A DNA stretch of 64,000 nucleotides from Owenia fusiformis (lineage: Eukaryota > Annelida > Polychaeta > Sabellida > Oweniidae). Location of the stretch: contig CAIIXF020000004.1 in assembly GCA_903813345.2 (NCBI GenBank), positions 4,607,525 through 4,671,524 of the forward strand, written 5' to 3'. The notes beneath the pieces are model-generated. The model had not been told where the DNA came from and did no database searches. It saw only the letters and a list, made by a program, of their open reading frames with translations. This document shows, in pieces, positions 12,415-23,162 of this stretch (position 1 is the first letter of the stretch; the number at the start of each line of letters is the position of its first letter). Both the position numbers and the translations under genes were made by a program.

Positions 12415-13804
12415 CAGGGTGTCCAAAAACAGAACCGTAAGAAAATTGAATAATTCGATCAATTTTGCATATTTTGCCTTGACATTTATGAAGTTTTACG
12501 TTCATTAAATGTGAATTTTGTTCAGAAAGTTTGATAATAATTGGTATACTATGTCAAAACTAAAGTACCTTACAAAGCATGCTCAAAGTTGGCACTTCTC
12601 CTCTCTATGCACAAATGAATCATGCGGACGACGTTGTTAATGGCACTGACCTATACACATCAATGTGGTTGGCATAAATTAGGGTACTTATTGCCCTCTT
12701 AAGATTGTTAGGGGCTTGTCAGTATACACAGCAGCTTTGAGAAATTCCAAACATAAAAATCTGGGGGATTTAGATCTGGCGAAGGAGCTGCCTATATGTT
12801 TAATGCTTTCTACTACTGATGAGCTGACCACCAAAGCATCGCTTAAAGCATCCCAGCATATCATTTGCAGTGGGGTTATTGGCTTGTTAAAACACTGCCT
12901 TTCTCATATGACAAACAAAGATACAGCCATCTTTACCCCATGCAAGATATTGCCATCTTTCATCCTAAAAAGTAACACGTGCAAGATGAGATTTACTTGT
13001 GACATCACTGGTTTATAAACATCAACAACATGGCAACAGGTACAGCGTTGTTATGCGTATCCATGCTCAATCTACAAAACTTAGCTGTGACGTCATAACA
13101 ATGAAGCTTTGTTGCCACACGTATCCATGAATTTTTTCAATATTGTTATGACGTCATAACAATTGAAAAATGAAGTTCCATTAATTTCTAGCTAGTTTTC
13201 ACTCAGTTTTATCATAAAAATGTGAAAATATGGCATAATACAGAGTCATATGAGAAAAACTTTCTTGTACTCGTACCTGTGCAATATCGTCCATTCTTGA
13301 CTCGCTTTGATATATCTCCTTAGATGTCCGGATCCCTTCTGGTGCTAAGTGACCTCCAAAACTTAGTGAGAACTTGAATATATTGGTCCTTGCTCATGGC
13401 GATAGCACGTCCCCAGTCATCTTCGAACAAAAAAGGACTGATGAGTCAATGCACTGCCAGGCAGTGCATTGTTCAGAATCAAGTGGATGCTGTAACACTT
13501 CATCAAGAGGATGTATATGTAAGCCCCAGTAGCAATTGTTCTTCGAATAAATTTACCCATTCAAAAAGGATTGTATGTCGGAGAATCATAAACAACTTTG
13601 TTCGCCAGATTGAATTGTGCAAAGAGAGGAGAGGTGCACATTTGGGACAAGGTTCGTAAGGAACTGAAGTTTTCGACTCAATCGGCAGATAACTACAAAA
13701 TTCACATTGAATGATCTAAAGAATTCTGAAAATTCCAAGGCAAAATATGAATAATGATCCGGAGTTATTTAATTTTCTCACGGTCATGTTTTTTGGACAC
13801 CCTG
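12415..13804 (-). mobile_element. Degenerate mariner-like transposon, TA target duplication
   Basis: The terminal inverted repeats are CAGGGTGTCCAAAAA on the left and TTTTTTGGACACCCTG on the right. Each is flanked by TA (12413-12414 and 13805-13806), the Tc1/mariner target duplication. The length of 1390 bp suits a full-length element. Remnants of the transposase are readable on the minus strand. The segment around 13020-13170, with repeated GACGTCATAACAAT words, may be a secondary insertion. Confidence 0.85.
12600..13440 (-). pseudogene. Mariner-like transposase remnant
   Basis: On the minus strand, 13430-13310 reads FFFEDDWGRAIAM followed by SKDQYIQVL. This resembles the stretch just before the second catalytic Asp in one mariner-like transposase group, where GRAVTVNGxRY is typical. 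At 12790-12745 it reads APSPDLNPPDFYVW, the equivalent of the conserved SPDLxPxDFFLW block that carries the third catalytic acid. Between and around these, stops and frameshifts break the frame, so no functional enzyme is encoded. The order of blocks agrees with minus-strand transcription and with the position of the terminal repeats. Confidence 0.75.
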
Positions 13805-13933
13805 TACACGTTGAGTTTATCACGGAAAATAATTTTCATCATCAAAGAAAAAACGGTTCATTGCACAGACTATTTCACCACTGGGAAATTAACATTCAAT
13901 TGGAACATTCACTTTTTGGTCATTCTCTGTTTA

Positions 13934-13974
13934 CCCTTTGCATTCGTTCGACTTCGCTTCTTAAAAGAGAGCTT
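13934..13974 (+). other. Copy 3 of the AFVRLRFLKES motif
   Basis: The plus strand reads LPFAFVRLRFLKESFCF. It lies 130 bp outside the right end of the mariner element. See copies at 9203 and 11026 (both minus strand). Confidence 0.5.
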
Positions 13975-14464
13975 CTGCTTTGGTCATAACTAGACTCTGC
14001 GTGCACGGTATTTCTTATTACTCGTTACGTATCAGGTAAAATAATCATGGAAAGTAGAAGCGACTTTTATCTCATTATTGTTTCCACCACAATAAATTGA
14101 TGAGAGAAAGTGTTTAAGTGCGAATTAATTAATTCATTTTGAAAGATCCGATGGATTATACGATCAGTGACCGTGAATAAAATGAGTCTTTAATTTCGTC
14201 TTGCATCGGAACAAATTGTATACTATTGATTTACTGTTTATCTTGTAATAGAATTGGACATTGCAAATTAGCCGTGTGTCCATTTCAATTTGTGTGTCTC
14301 AACATTAAATTAAAGTTACATGCAACATGTCACCACCTGGCATTTGTCGCAGACGCCGAACGCCGAACTTCGATCAACTACCAACCACCGCCACAAAAAA
14401 AGTTTATGGACTATAACAATATCCCACCACTTGTGGTGATGACATAAAGCGCGTATTTCAGAAT

Positions 14465-14694
14465 CACTGGTGATCCGCTCGATTACGCTGGTTACCGAAA
14501 CGAACCGCTTCTGTAACAAAATGTCGGAACGTCGAAAGTACGATTTTTATTATTATACTGAAACACGTTTGTGACAAAAATGTTGTGGAAATTCTACCTA
14601 CAACGTGTGAAATAAGGAAAAAAGAAAAATCGTACCTTCGATGTTCCGTCATTTTGTTACCGAAACGATTCCAGCGTAATCGAGTGGATAACCA
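14465..14694. mobile_element. Foldback element with CACTGG...CCAGTG ends
   Basis: Inverted arms of about 100 bp meet near 14575. Shared blocks are CTCGATTACGCTGG, ACCGAAACGA-like, TAACAAAATG and AAGTACGATTTTT. The flanks give no clean target duplication, although AGAAT occurs at 14460-14464 and again at 14705-14709. Confidence 0.65.
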
Positions 14695-14710
14695 GTGAGC
14701 ACTGAGAATG

Positions 14711-16222
14711 TGGTAATTTAAACGATGACTTGAATCTGAAACATAGACAATGGAAAGCGACGACTTATTTTTTATACATTCATTTGATTTGATTTATTTT
14801 ACTGTACATTATCGATTGATAATCAGCCATCTTAGCAACCAGTGATCACTTATGACAATCTCGAGTAGAAATATAATTAATTTAAACAACAGAACACATA
14901 CTATCTAGTATTTTATGGATTTTCACTATTTTCATGGTCTATATTCGATGATATTTAATGTGACTTAATTTTTGGCTTTTCTCGTGTTCACTATTTGTGA
15001 ATTAGGACCTAAACTTGGCATTGCCTTACAACCGTATTAAATTCGGGAATCGGATAAATAATGTGAGTTAGAATCACGTGGTAATGAAATAGCAGCCAGA
15101 ATACATTCTTAGCTTCTACTCAGCACACAGAACAACACTTTAGTCGTTTTACTGCAAAAGCTAGTGATATTACCCCGCGAAGCACGATTTGAAAAGATGA
15201 AACCAAAAACTTCTGAAATGCTGTTGTTTTTGCCTGTATGTTATGATGATGTGACATGAATGGAAAACGACAAGGGTGTCTCATTTTTCAAGCATGTATT
15301 CAGATAACAACGACCCTTTAAAAACGGGGTAACAAATGGTGCTGGTAGTTCACTGATTTTTTTTCAACATAATCGGATAATGTTAATGCTGGTTCCTGGG
15401 CCTCTTCCGCCCGTCTTCCGCGTTCCATTTGATAACATTTCGGGCGACGCCCTCTTTTCAATGGAAAACATTGTTTTACAGTTCTTTGATGCTCATTTGC
15501 CAGGTATTGTTGAAACCAATGTTCCTGTTTTAAGCCTTTAGGAATACATACATTTAGGAATATATTTTTGACCCAATCCCTGGTAAGTAGACCCCGTGTT
15601 AAAGGGCTGTTTTGATCTGAGAACATTCCTGAAATTTTGAAACTCCCAAAAAATGACAGAGCAAAAGTTGAACATGCGTTAAATAAGGTATACTCCCCTC
15701 CGTAAATGTGGCAACCCTAACAACAATAGTTCGGATATTGATGACAAATCTGTGTTTCACCGTACGTAACAAGGTAAGGTAGCATGAATATAATCTCAAT
15801 CGAATAAAGCCATTTTATTACCACATGTTAAGCCATCGGTTGACTTGATTTCTTGTGCATTTTTCTGTACGCCCGTATGACTTTGTCAAATAATGGCAAC
15901 ATGCGTCAGTAAACATGAAATAAAAAACGTTTGTTTTTTCATTTGAAAATGTAAACCTCGTCCCGGACTCCAATCCTTCATGTAATCAAGAAATGTGTAG
16001 ATGAAATGCGTTGCACTTTTTACGTATATATAAAGAGGAGGGAAAGCCCCAGAGCTTTAGCGATGACTGACATAATACGTCTCTTGCGTACCACCTTCGT
16101 TTGCGCAAATTCTCACCAGTCGAACATAGCACGTCGTCGTGATGTTTTAATCGCGATGTAAACATATTCCTTACATATTTTTTTATTTTGATGTGAAAAA
16201 CCAGAATATGATATTGGTTATT
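14711..16222. other. No recognisable gene; one mariner-type end
   Basis: At about 15690 the words TACTCCCCTCCGTAAATGTGG and CAACC resemble the terminal repeat of the element at 54367-55239, so a truncated end of that family lies here. A 102-codon minus-strand frame at 15318-15626 has no domain that I recognise. Confidence 0.4.
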
Positions 16223-16224
16223 AG

Positions 16225-16350
16225 AAATTTTTTAATCTACCATTTTTGTTTATCGATTTGGACCAATCAGAGGTGTATGTCATCTCAATACAGGTTTACA
16301 TTATAAGCGTATGTCATCTTTGAACCCTGGTGTTATTCCCCTCTGGTATA
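16225..16350. repeat. 110-bp segment repeated at 61075-61180
   Basis: Shared blocks include CCATTTTTGTTT, GACCAATCAGAG, GTCATCTCAATA and TTTACATTATAAGCGTA. Both copies lie immediately left of related mariner sequence. The repeat unit therefore extends beyond the mariner terminal repeat. Confidence 0.7.
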
Positions 16351-16352
16351 TA

Positions 16353-17032
16353 CGGTGCGTATAAAAAAATGCAACAGATTCTTATCTTGGAAAAGCACAA
16401 AACCAGTGATAACAGCATTGATTAAAAACAATGTTTAAAGTCAGTACAAGGGGCATAGGGGCTATTGGAAGAAGGTGTGACAGGAATGGCATAGACAGTA
16501 AAGTGTTCACACTCATACTCTTGCAAGAATACATCCTACATGTATACCCCTCCAAATTGCCACCACTTCCTTGCACATAAAGATGCGCTCATCTGTCCAC
16601 GTCATGCATGGTTCAGCCCGTTAGTCATCTGTGGGTTAAAGCAGAGAAAAGCAGCCCATGGGTAAATCTTTCTCGATGTTCTGCAATATCTCTTGGAGGA
16701 ATTGTGAGCACAGATGCTCCTGATATAGCTCCAAAAGGAAAAATCACAACATTTCAAGTCAGGGGAACTTCCATTGGCACTTAGCCCTTGCACTGATTTC
16801 AATATTGACTTGCACTGACTTTCAATCTAAAACTTGGTGCAGAGCCGATGTTAACCCACTGTGCAAATGGAAGGATTTCTCACCCAACCATTACCACATG
16901 TGAATGAATGACATATCATTGCAAAGAGGAGAGACAATGGCTTTATGGTACATTAAATGAAATTGATGTAGTCATCACTAGTTTTGTGATTTTACGAGAT
17001 AACTACTTGTTGCGTTTTTTTGATACGCCCTG
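16353..17032 (-). mobile_element. Internally deleted mariner-like element
   Basis: The ends CGGTGCGTATAAAAAAATGC (left) and GCGTTTTTTTGATACGCCCTG (right) are inverted repeats, each next to TA (16351-16352 and 17033-17034). At 680 bp it is about half the size of an intact mariner. The minus strand at about 16770-16610 still reads SPDLKCCDFSFWSYI and the downstream P-rich region of a mariner transposase. Confidence 0.75.
16602..16802 (-). pseudogene. Mariner-like transposase C-terminal fragment
   Basis: The minus-strand frame contains SSPDLKCCDFSFWSYIRS, corresponding to the SPDLxPCDFFLWGxxKxx block with the third catalytic acid, then about 35 residues ending near IYPW. The proline-cysteine region is altered (KCC for TPC) and the N-terminal two thirds are missing. 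It is a dead fragment. Confidence 0.7.
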
Positions 17033-17034
17033 TA

Positions 17035-18030
17035 TAGATGGTAAGTATATAATTGTGCATGATGTAGTTGTTTGTGAATTAAGAAAACTCTGTTTTATGA
17101 TCCATTTGCAATGTGATAAAAACGCTGAATAAAATCGGGAGATATTTAGTTAGGGGATTAGCTATTTTTCGCGCACTGAGGATTTATTTATAAATCAGAT
17201 GTTTTGTATACCAAAGTACACTGTATAAAATGAAGAATATTGCCTTCTTTTTGTTGCAAATAACGAGGAATTCTAGTGTTTATTTGCTTTGAATTGCATG
17301 CTATAAGCAATGATAATCACTGACAGAACGTAGACAATATGTGTAGTTCTTTGCCGATATAGATGGAACACTTATATGGCTGCATATAACAAACATACAC
17401 AGAGAATACTGACTGCATATACTAAAATGTCCTACTCAATCTAATGGATATATTATTTGTCGGTAATTTTCATTTCTGTTTGTCGTCCTTAACGCTTGCA
17501 GTTTTCTTTATATATTATTGTGAAAAATAGCACGATCCCGAGAGCGATCAAATCTTCAAGTTTATAATTGTATAATACACCGGACAGATATTCAGGTTTC
17601 CTATTTTTTTAAATGTATAAATATGATAGAACTATATATCTATGGATTACGGTTTAAATATAACAGAACATATTAACTTTTAATTCCTATTATCAAAAGC
17701 CAAAACATGAGCATCATAGCTTTGCCATTTATTTGTTCACTTAAATGTTATAACTTTTTACACTATAAAACCATAAGCCATGATAGAGAAGTATTAGAAG
17801 GTGAATATTTCCTGGTGACACATGTATATGCAATGTTATCTATTCAGATTGCAATTATCCATGAATAACGAAACTGAGTGAGATAGAGTTCTACTTCATA
17901 TATTCACGACGGAAAACGTCTGCTCTGTCAGTGTTAACAAATTTAAGTGGACACAAATTCTTTGTATAGATCAAGTTACAGTGTTCAGTCGTTAAATCAC
18001 TTGTTCATACATAATGTGCAATGACCAATT
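17035..18030. other. Gene-free, 3' flank of USP gene 1
   Basis: I see no exon. The 3' UTR of the minus-strand USP gene should lie at the right side of this stretch. No AATAAA on the minus strand lies within 200 bp of the stop codon. Confidence 0.4.
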
Positions 18031-18033
18031 AAA

Positions 18034-19429
18034 TTATCGCTTAGGTACTATGACTACTGGACAATTGGCGTGGTGTATGACATATTCAGAGACACTTCCA
18101 AGGATTGTGCGACGTATTGATCCTAGTCCTCTGCTCCCCATGACGACCATTGCGGCTCCCTTTTCTTCGGCAGCCTTAGCAATCCCCTCCCCAGGACGTT
18201 GGGAGAATATGGTTTCAACAGCACCAACAACCTACAAAAAATCACGAAATCCAAATGCATGTAAAAATCATGCATTTTTGACGAGGTGGATGATCTTTCA
18301 CTACTGACCTTGAACGGGATATGTGTTTCGTCACTTTTTGTTGGACATACTTAAAATTTCTCTGTATTGAATTCCCAATTTTTTTTAATCAATTCATCCA
18401 CTTTGGTTTGAGGTCCCTAAAGAGTACGTAACATATACAGTATGATAGATGCATGTTCAAATGTTCGTTGCACATTACTTTTTGTGTATACAAGTAATTT
18501 TTGTGAAATATATGGTTACTTACATTTGATGATTTCATTTTTGTTGAATATTTTTGAGTCAAGGTAGCAGACTGTTTTTCGGCCTCTTTCATTAAGTTAC
18601 TTATAGTGTGTTCTAAAAATTTGAAAACCAGGTTGTAAAATGCAAATCATATCATAATGCGTGTCGTTAACATTTGTCTAATGATCTATAAAACCAATGT
18701 AAACTATACGGTCATCTAGAAATAAGCAAAATCAATGTACATACGAACACGAACATGAAAAAAGAGATACACACATAGGTTTTGGGCCGATATAAAGATA
18801 GCAGCACCGACAGAAGAGAATTATAAAAAACACAAATCGATTACCATGCCATCTTTGTTCGTAAAGTATTTCTTTCGACAAAGCCTAAGCCTACACATAC
18901 ATACCATCGGCCCTTGTCTGGAGATAGAAGGAAGATGGGACAGATATATCCTTGCAATGAACTACATGCACCTTGTCTCCTTGTCTATAAATATGCTTCA
19001 CAAACCCTGCAAAGACATTACAGGAAATAAATAAATCATCTATTTACTACAAAGTTACTGTAAAGTAGACATTTATACAGATTAGCTCCGAATAACATGC
19101 TAGTGTCATATACTGCAACTACTAAATTGATAGCATATAAGTAAATTCTTCTTAAATTTAGAGCCTTAATTACACTTAAAATACATTTCTGAAGTTAAAG
19201 TACGTTTTAAACCAGGTCATTTTTATATGACAGTCTTTTTATTTCTTAAGTATTTGCCAATCACTTTATAGGGAAACAAGGTAATTGTACATTCCGGTAA
19301 CTGCAGATCTACCTTATGAATCATATTCATAGTTGATATACGAATAATAATTCAAGTATACTTACAATCAAAAGCATCTTCTGCGTGATGACTGGAATCA
19401 ATCGGAAGAATTATAATTCTACCACTCAT
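18034..19429 (-). CDS. Universal stress protein (USP domain), gene 1, four exons
   Basis: The exons on the minus strand are 19429-19366, 19006-18905, 18612-18524 and 18231-18034. All introns are GT-AG, and the joined length is 453 nt (150 residues plus stop). Exon 1 starts MSGRIIILPIDSS, the USP beta1 strand with the nucleotide-contacting Asp. Exon 4 carries MGSRGLG and ILGSVS, which together match the ATP-binding pattern G-2x-G-9x-G-[S/T], followed by the dimer strand CPVVIVPKR. USP proteins are small soluble Rossmann-like alpha/beta proteins, usually dimeric, that bind ATP or AMP; in invertebrates they are linked to stress responses. Intron phases (1, 1, 0) are the same as in the two neighbouring USP genes, which shows tandem duplication. 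Substrate and trigger are not visible. Confidence 0.93.
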
Positions 19430-19944
19430 CTTGGCACTTTTTTTATCCAGTTGCGGATACCACAAATTACATTTAACACCAGTCTGTAGATATATTTTCG
19501 AGCTCGCTAATGTCGTTTTTAAAACTAGATTTGACTGAACTTTACTAATTAAAATTACAGAGTAGATATGTAAAATGTAGATTATGTTTTAATATAGTTG
19601 AAGTGCCTCATAAAGATAATGCCCTCACAGGGGATAGCCCTGGTTAAAATGTAAAGGTCATATACAATGTACTGTATAGTTGAATCTGGAGCTCGTATAA
19701 AAATTCAACTGCGATATCTTCTAAATTCTATCAGCCCCATCATATAGTATTTTTTGCAGAATTCGATAAAAACTATGACCTTTGTTTGTGTCTAGCATTT
19801 TGTTAAGGGATTACGCGAATTCAATGATATTCTAACTTCAGCACCAGTGTTCAAGATCAAATCATCAAAATATATTATATTGAAATGGTTCAACTTGAAG
19901 AATAAACATTAAAAAGTGAATATTTCGTAACACCTCCTATTATA
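19430..19944. other. 5' flank of USP gene 1
   Basis: The promoter and 5' UTR of the minus-strand gene are expected here. I recognise no unambiguous TATA box or heat-shock element. Confidence 0.35.
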
Positions 19945-20584
19945 CAGGGTCTCAAATGGCGTTGTGCCCCCCTTCCACAGCATAAACTTAGAAAGGTACC
20001 TACACATTATGTATGTCATTGGAAAGAGCATTCAATTCTGGATAAAATAACCCCTAGATGACCTAGGTCAGATATTGCTACATAGTGTCACATGCATTTG
20101 AAATGTACTAGTATAGCGCTTTATTTCATTGATTTTTGAGAAGTGGCTGACTGTAGTGTAAGTGTAGTGCCTTATTTTATTTTTAGACTAAAGCTAGTTC
20201 ACAGTTGAAATAAAGATGACAAAACAACTTTTTGATGATGATAATCAGCAATATAGAGACAGAATAAGGTGTATTGCATATAGAGAATGAGGGTGCTAGT
20301 TTCATTACGAAGTATTAGAATCTCTTGAGAAAGACACAGCCCTTTTCCATTCCCTTTTAGCTTCATATCCAGCTAGATTGGCAGCGGTTATGGCTGCCCA
20401 AGGGGGTCATACTCACTTTAAAAAGTAAGTTGAAAATATATCTTATTTTCCATCATGCATCTTCATCTTTTCACATGTTAACAACAATTAAATGCTCTTT
20501 CCAATGGTATATGGTATGTGCGTGTATTTTTCATAGTTTATGCCGTGGAGGGGGGGGGGGGGCACAACGCCATTTGACACCCTG
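19945..20584. mobile_element. Mariner-type MITE, 640 bp, TA target duplication
   Basis: The left end CAGGGTCTCAAATGGCGTTG and right end GCCATTTGACACCCTG form inverted repeats of about 45 bp, including TTGTGCCCCC and CATAAAC. Both are flanked by TA (19943-19944 and 20585-20586). The right arm contains a G run of 12, and the left arm is shorter there. The interior has no recognisable transposase. Confidence 0.8.
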
Positions 20585-20606
20585 TACAGATGTGGTAGAA
20601 ATTATG

Positions 20607-20822
20607 TTTCCCTGCATTAGTTTAGTTGTTACCATGCATTAGTTTAGTTGTTACCCTGCATAAGTTTAGTTGTTACTTTGGATTAGTTTAGTTGTTACCC
20701 TGCATTAGTTTAGTTGTTACCCTGCATTAGTTTAGTTGTTACCCTGCATTAGTTTAGTTGTTACCCTGCATTAGTTTAGTTGTTACCCTGCATTAGTTTA
20801 ATTTTTACCCTGCTTTTGTTTT
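20607..20822. repeat. 22-bp tandem repeat, about 10 copies
   Basis: The unit TTAGTTTAGTTGTTACCCTG plus CA is repeated head to tail with few changes (ACCATG, ACTTTG and AATTTTT variants). It begins just right of the mariner MITE. Confidence 0.9.
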
Positions 20823-22490
20823 CTGCGAAAGCATTCTTCTTAAAGTGTATGGTTAAAATGCAAGATAACGCAAATGGAAACCGCATGACTAGTATAGAAC
20901 CCAACATCCAATCAATGAACACCATGCTTGGTAAGATGGCTACATCGGGAATTCGTTTTGTTGGAATATGAGTTGATTCGGATATATCCATCTTGCAGGT
21001 ATATTATCAATGTTAGATATAGTTGTTCACTATTTCTGCTTGTTTACATTCATACAGAAATAATAATTTTACCTAATTGATTACTATATAAACTTGTATA
21101 GACGAGTCTTTTGCCATAAACACAACCGCCCATAGCAAACCATAATATAGTGTAATCCAAGGACTACTAACACTAAACCATTAATAGTTTACAAAGTCCT
21201 TGGGTAATGTACAGTACAGATTAAGCATGAAGTTATTTAAGGCCAAAACTTCAGTTTTACTGATAAGGTACGTCATTAAATGCTAGATTATCTTAAATTG
21301 ACTATACAAAGTTATTATATTATGAATTAAACAGATTAGTCTGGTACTCATGCATTCTACCTGTTTACATGTGTTTTAGAAATGAAAATGATCAAAACTG
21401 AATGCCCTTTTTTATACAGATATATACGTTCTAGTATCAAAACTATTTTTTCATTTTGTGTATCAGGACTGTCTGTCTTTGTCTTTATATATTTTGATAT
21501 CAGGACTCTAACAGTAAGTTTTCTTTTCCTAACTATACAAATCAACCCTTTTTAATATTTCCTGATTCGGTGGTTCGAATAGAGAACAGCCCATACCTGG
21601 TTCTATTTCTTTAGATAATAGGAAGGTTCAGCAACATATTTGTCGAGAACTTGAACACACATGGACGTCTAGAAGTATAGTTTTCTGGAGATTATTTCTC
21701 GGGGACTTCTCTTACATATTTTCTGAATCGATCTTGATTTTAGTACCCTTCAATATTTTGATACATTTTCCTGAACATTTGAGCCCTTTCTTCACATAAT
21801 TCTTCATCTAAACTGTATATAAACAACCAGAGATGACTTACCATGATTTTACTTGTTTCATTTTAATTTGCTTCTTGGTTTGCAGTACAATTTCAAGTTT
21901 CGTTGAAGAAGAAGGAGAGTGGAATTTCCAGTAACAATTGCAGGCAGAGTTGAATATTGTTGGGGAACCAACGAGAGTGATTTATAGCCCTGTACTAGTG
22001 ACGTAACATCTCCAGTTTACCAAATCCTGCGAGATCGAAATCAGATAGATACCATTGCTGTACCGAACACTTTATAATATTAGTATATAACTTGTGCTTA
22101 AACATACAAATAAATAGTAATATAAATAAAAAAACAAATAACGTAAAACGCTTGTCAATGGTGTGTTTGTATACAAAAGAACAACAATGTCCATTTTACG
22201 CTAAATTAATTTATATAACTTTAGATGTAATTAGACTTTAGATTGCAATTATTATAGTTTCATATTCACAAATTCCATCAGTAACGGTTTAAGATATTGA
22301 CGTCGACGTAAAGCATACGTTACACAAATACACGCGCAGGGGTTGGCGCATTAGCTGATTCATAAGAAACAAATCACGAAAGGTCTAGGGGGAAGGGAGG
22401 GGCGTTCATTTATGTTTGAATGATGACTAAAACGAATGCTAATGGGAATCATAAATAATGGGCCGATACTAAAAACATTATGACTATGTT
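20823..22490. other. No recognisable gene
   Basis: Short frames overlap on both strands with no domain and no supporting splice sites. Confidence 0.35.
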
Positions 22491-22494
22491 CTTA

Positions 22495-23125
22495 TTGCTC
22501 CATGTCCTGAAAATCTTCAACGTATGCTAGACTGTGTATCAAATTGGTGCTATAGATGGCGCATGTGCATTAATACTAAGAAAACAAAAATTGTTCACTA
22601 TAGACCAACCATGACTATAAAATCAACTTTCCAATTTAAATTTGGTGATCTAAAACTTGAATATACGTCATCCTATAAGTACGTATTTGGGTGTCTGGCT
22701 TGATGAACACTTAAATATGAATCATACAGCCATGGAAATAGCTAAATCTGCCCAGAGAGCTTTGGGTGTTTTGATCAACAAATCTAAATGTATGGACGGT
22801 GTGGACTACTCTGTGTATAACATTAAGTATTAAAAACTTACTCCCTTTTAATTTCAAATATATGTCACAAGACATTAAAATGCTCACACTTATGAACACT
22901 ACCAGCATCCAAAATAAACTTGCATCAACTGTTTTAAAATCTTGGTCCAGGAGAAAACGTATTATTAATACATAATTAATCACTGTGTAATAATAATTCA
23001 TATTTTATTATATATTTATGTTGACTGAACTGATGGTGTCTCAAAAGCCGATGCCGCCTGGCTGTGTTTTTTATACTAAGTTGTATTTAATTGTATATGT
23101 GACACTTTAATAAACTATTTTAAAC
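22495..23125 (+). pseudogene. Non-LTR retrotransposon RT fragment and 3' end
   Basis: In the plus strand, 22500-22830 reads ENLQRMLDCVSNWCYRW then MCINTKKTKIVHYRP, and further on LGVWLDEHLNMNH and SAQRALGVLINK. This is the thumb-proximal part of a CR1/jockey-type reverse transcriptase (the NxxKTK and LGVxLDExL blocks). Frameshifts occur near 22675-22690 and the N-terminal RT motifs are absent. The downstream A/T-rich part to about 23125 (with AATAAAC) is probably its 3' UTR. It lies between USP genes 1 and 2. Confidence 0.75.
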
Positions 23126-23162
23126 CTAAACTAAATGGAACACTGATGCAAACATGAATACG

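Noticed and set aside
12716-13018. 100-codon plus-strand ORF
   Set aside because: It is antisense to the degenerate transposase and has no independent support.
13540-13659. Plus-strand frame reading RRIINNFVRQIELCKERRGAHLG, which resembles a mariner transposase C-terminus
   Set aside because: The transposase blocks of this element (GRAIAM and SPDLNPPDF) are clearly on the minus strand and in the right order for it. The plus-strand likeness is weak and probably accidental.
15318-15626. 102-codon minus-strand ORF
   Set aside because: No recognisable family or supporting exon. It could be real, but nothing in the sequence shows it.
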